Part shown: piece by piece, positions 62,703-64,000 of the stretch
Layout: the number at the start of each line of letters is the position of its first letter
Numbering within the stretch: the first letter of the stretch is position 1
NCBI GenBank assembly: GCA_046074525.1
Contig: JBJTOK010000012.1
Coordinates: 1 to 64,000 of the forward strand
From: JAHEZL01 sp046074525
GTDB taxonomy: Bacteria; Bacteroidota; Bacteroidia; Flavobacteriales_C; GCA-002722245
Length of the DNA stretch: 64,000 nucleotides
Direction of reading: 5' to 3'
The notes under the pieces: generated by a model
What the model saw: only the letters and a program-made list of their open reading frames with translations
Database searches by the model: none
What the model was told of the DNA's origin: nothing
Made by a program: the position numbers and the translations under genes

Positions 62703-64000
62703 ATGAGCTCAGTAGAAAATTCATATTCGGCGGATAGTATCCAGGTGCTGGAAGGTTTGGAAGCGGTTAGAAAAAGACCAGCGATGTACATTGGTGACAT
62801 CGGCGTTAAAGGTTTGCACCACCTGGTATATGAAGTAGTAGATAATTCCATCGATGAAGCCCTTGCGGGACATTGTAATACTATTCATGTAGCGATCAAT
62901 CCTGATAATTCCATTACGGTATTGGATAACGGTAGGGGTATTCCTACTGAGATCAACTCAAAAATGGGTAAATCGGCCCTTGAGGTGGTGATGACGGTGC
63001 TTCATGCCGGTGGTAAATTCGATAAAGACTCCTATAAAGTTTCGGGTGGTTTGCATGGTGTGGGTGTTTCCTGTGTGAATGCCCTTTCCATCGATTTGAA
63101 AGTGAGGGTTTTCCGCGAAGGGAAAATCTGGCAGCAGGAATACAGCTGCGGTAAACCAAAGTATGATGTTAAAACCGTAGGAGAAAGCGATCACAGGGGT
63201 ACGGAGGTGACTTTCCTTCCTGATGCGACGATTTTTACCGATACTATATATTCTTATGACATCCTCGCCAAAAGAATGCGAGAACTCGCCTTTTTGAACA
63301 AGGGGATTAAAATTACCCTGGTCGACAAGCGTGACGATGCTAAAGATGAGCAAGGCAATGCCAAAGAAGAGGTTTTCTATTCTGAAAGAGGCTTGCCTGA
63401 GTTTATTGAATATCTGGATGCTGCAAGAGAGAAATTGATTCCGGATGTGATTTATTTTGAAGGTGAAAGAAACGGCATCCCTGTGGAGGTTGCGATGCAA
63501 TACAATACTTCATACACTGAGAATATCCATTCTTACGTGAACAATATCAATACGCACGAAGGCGGAACCCACCTAGGTGGTTTCAGAAGAGGTTTGACCC
63601 GTACGCTGAAAACTTATGCCGACAAATCAGGATTATTGTCGAAACTCAAATTTGAAATCAGTGGTGACGACTTCCGTGAAGGTTTGATTGCCGTTATTTC
63701 AGTAAAAGTTCAGGAGCCTCAGTTTGAAGGACAAACCAAAACCAAATTGGGTAACAAGGAAGTAATGGGACCTGTGGACCAGGCGGTAAGTGAAATGCTG
63801 GCCAACTATCTGGAGGAACACCCTAATGAAGCTTCTATCATCGTTGGTAAAGTGATTTTGGCTGCCCAGGCCCGTGTTGCTGCTAACAAAGCCCGTGAAA
63901 TGGTGCAGCGCAAAAGCGTTCTCTCCGGAGGAGGCTTGCCTGGTAAATTGTCCGACTGCTCTGAAAAAGATCCTTCAAAATGCGAAATTTACCTCGTCGA
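62703..64000 (+). CDS. gyrB: DNA gyrase subunit B, 5' part (cut by window end)
   Basis: 432 complete codons are visible, about two thirds of the usual 650. GHKL ATPase: E44 and N48 in 'YEVVDNSIDEALAG', 'DNGRGIP' (75-81), 'GGLHGVGVSCVNALS' (115-129). Transducer domain follows, and the Toprim region begins as the window ends ('KLSDCSEKDPSKCEIYLV'). It introduces negative supercoils using ATP with GyrA. GyrB rather than ParE by the sequence 'GKLSDCSEKDP', common in Bacteroidota GyrB. A near-consensus -7 element TATCTTCG lies at 62671-62678. Confidence 0.97.
   Translation, partial: MSSVENSYSADSIQVLEGLEAVRKRPAMYIGDIGVKGLHHLVYEVVDNSIDEALAGHCNTIHVAINPDNSITVLDNGRGIPTEINSKMGKSALEVVMTVLHAGGKFDKDSYKVSGGLHGVGVSCVNALSIDLKVRVFREGKIWQQEYSCGKPKYDVKTVGESDHRGTEVTFLPDATIFTDTIYSYDILAKRMRELAFLNKGIKITLVDKRDDAKDEQGNAKEEVFYSERGLPEFIEYLDAAREKLIPDVIYFEGERNGIPVEVAMQYNTSYTENIHSYVNNINTHEGGTHLGGFRRGLTRTLKTYADKSGLLSKLKFEISGDDFREGLIAVISVKVQEPQFEGQTKTKLGNKEVMGPVDQAVSEMLANYLEEHPNEASIIVGKVILAAQARVAANKAREMVQRKSVLSGGGLPGKLSDCSEKDPSKCEIYLV

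Overview
The window is chromosomal DNA of a free-living member of the Bacteroidota. Evidence: a PorP/SprF-type membrane protein, C-terminal sorting domains of both type IX secretion (T9SS) classes, SprB repeats, a DUF5606 protein, 'NYAKRIQNSILP'-type SpoIIE proteins, and promoters that fit the phylum consensus TTTG-N19-21-TANNTTTG instead of -35/-10 boxes. G+C is roughly 40% except for the first ~100 bases (63 of 100). No IS element, prophage, CRISPR array or rRNA was seen.

Region by region. 1-971: a REC-HPt protein, probably the tail of a hybrid kinase, with a suspicious GC-rich left edge. 1274-7153: a compact signalling operon of CheR, CheB without a receiver domain, a cytochrome b5-like protein, a GAF protein, a membrane GAF-PAS-PAS-SpoIIE phosphatase, a SiaB-type kinase and SiaC, closed by a strong terminator. 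7237-25828: a tightly packed surface operon of a giant T9SS type B adhesin, PorP/SprF, a 2703-residue OmpA-family protein, a TerB-like/ABC-2 transporter and a MORN-like secreted protein. 25856-27122: a small K+ channel and a patch of tiny genes and terminators, including a probable 26-codon transcript. 27123-30068: two beta-propeller lipoproteins. 30506-30811: tRNA-Leu(UAA) and tRNA-Gly(GCC) with terminators and promoter. 30957-34091: a propeller-sensor adenylate cyclase. 34088-37436: a helix-hairpin-helix outer-membrane protein, a small barrel protein and a decayed dinD. 37575-40012: SGNH protein, AMP nucleosidase, HsdR-N-like nuclease-fold protein. 40077-46866: two tandem S8 proteases with T9SS type A tails. 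46921-50980: DUF5606 protein, murB, two glycosyltransferases. 50953-51633: ftsE. 51769-57613: an FkbH-like enzyme, ACP, MBOAT, SGNH protein and a convergent adenylation enzyme, together resembling a Dlt system. 57765-62577: a long TPR protein and a beta-barrel protein. 62703-end: gyrB, cut by the window edge.

Two groups stand out as possible under-described systems. The first is the CheR/CheB-cytochrome b5-GAF-SpoIIE-SiaB-SiaC operon, which has the phosphorylation cycle of a Sia switch but no diguanylate cyclase and no chemotaxis core. The second is the Dlt-like set with an added FkbH enzyme next to glycosyltransferases, which would activate a small acid, load it on a carrier protein and move it across the membrane to a surface polymer in an organism expected to lack teichoic acids. 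The giant OmpA protein with expanded internal modules and the tiny transcript near 26.7 kb are the other prime targets.
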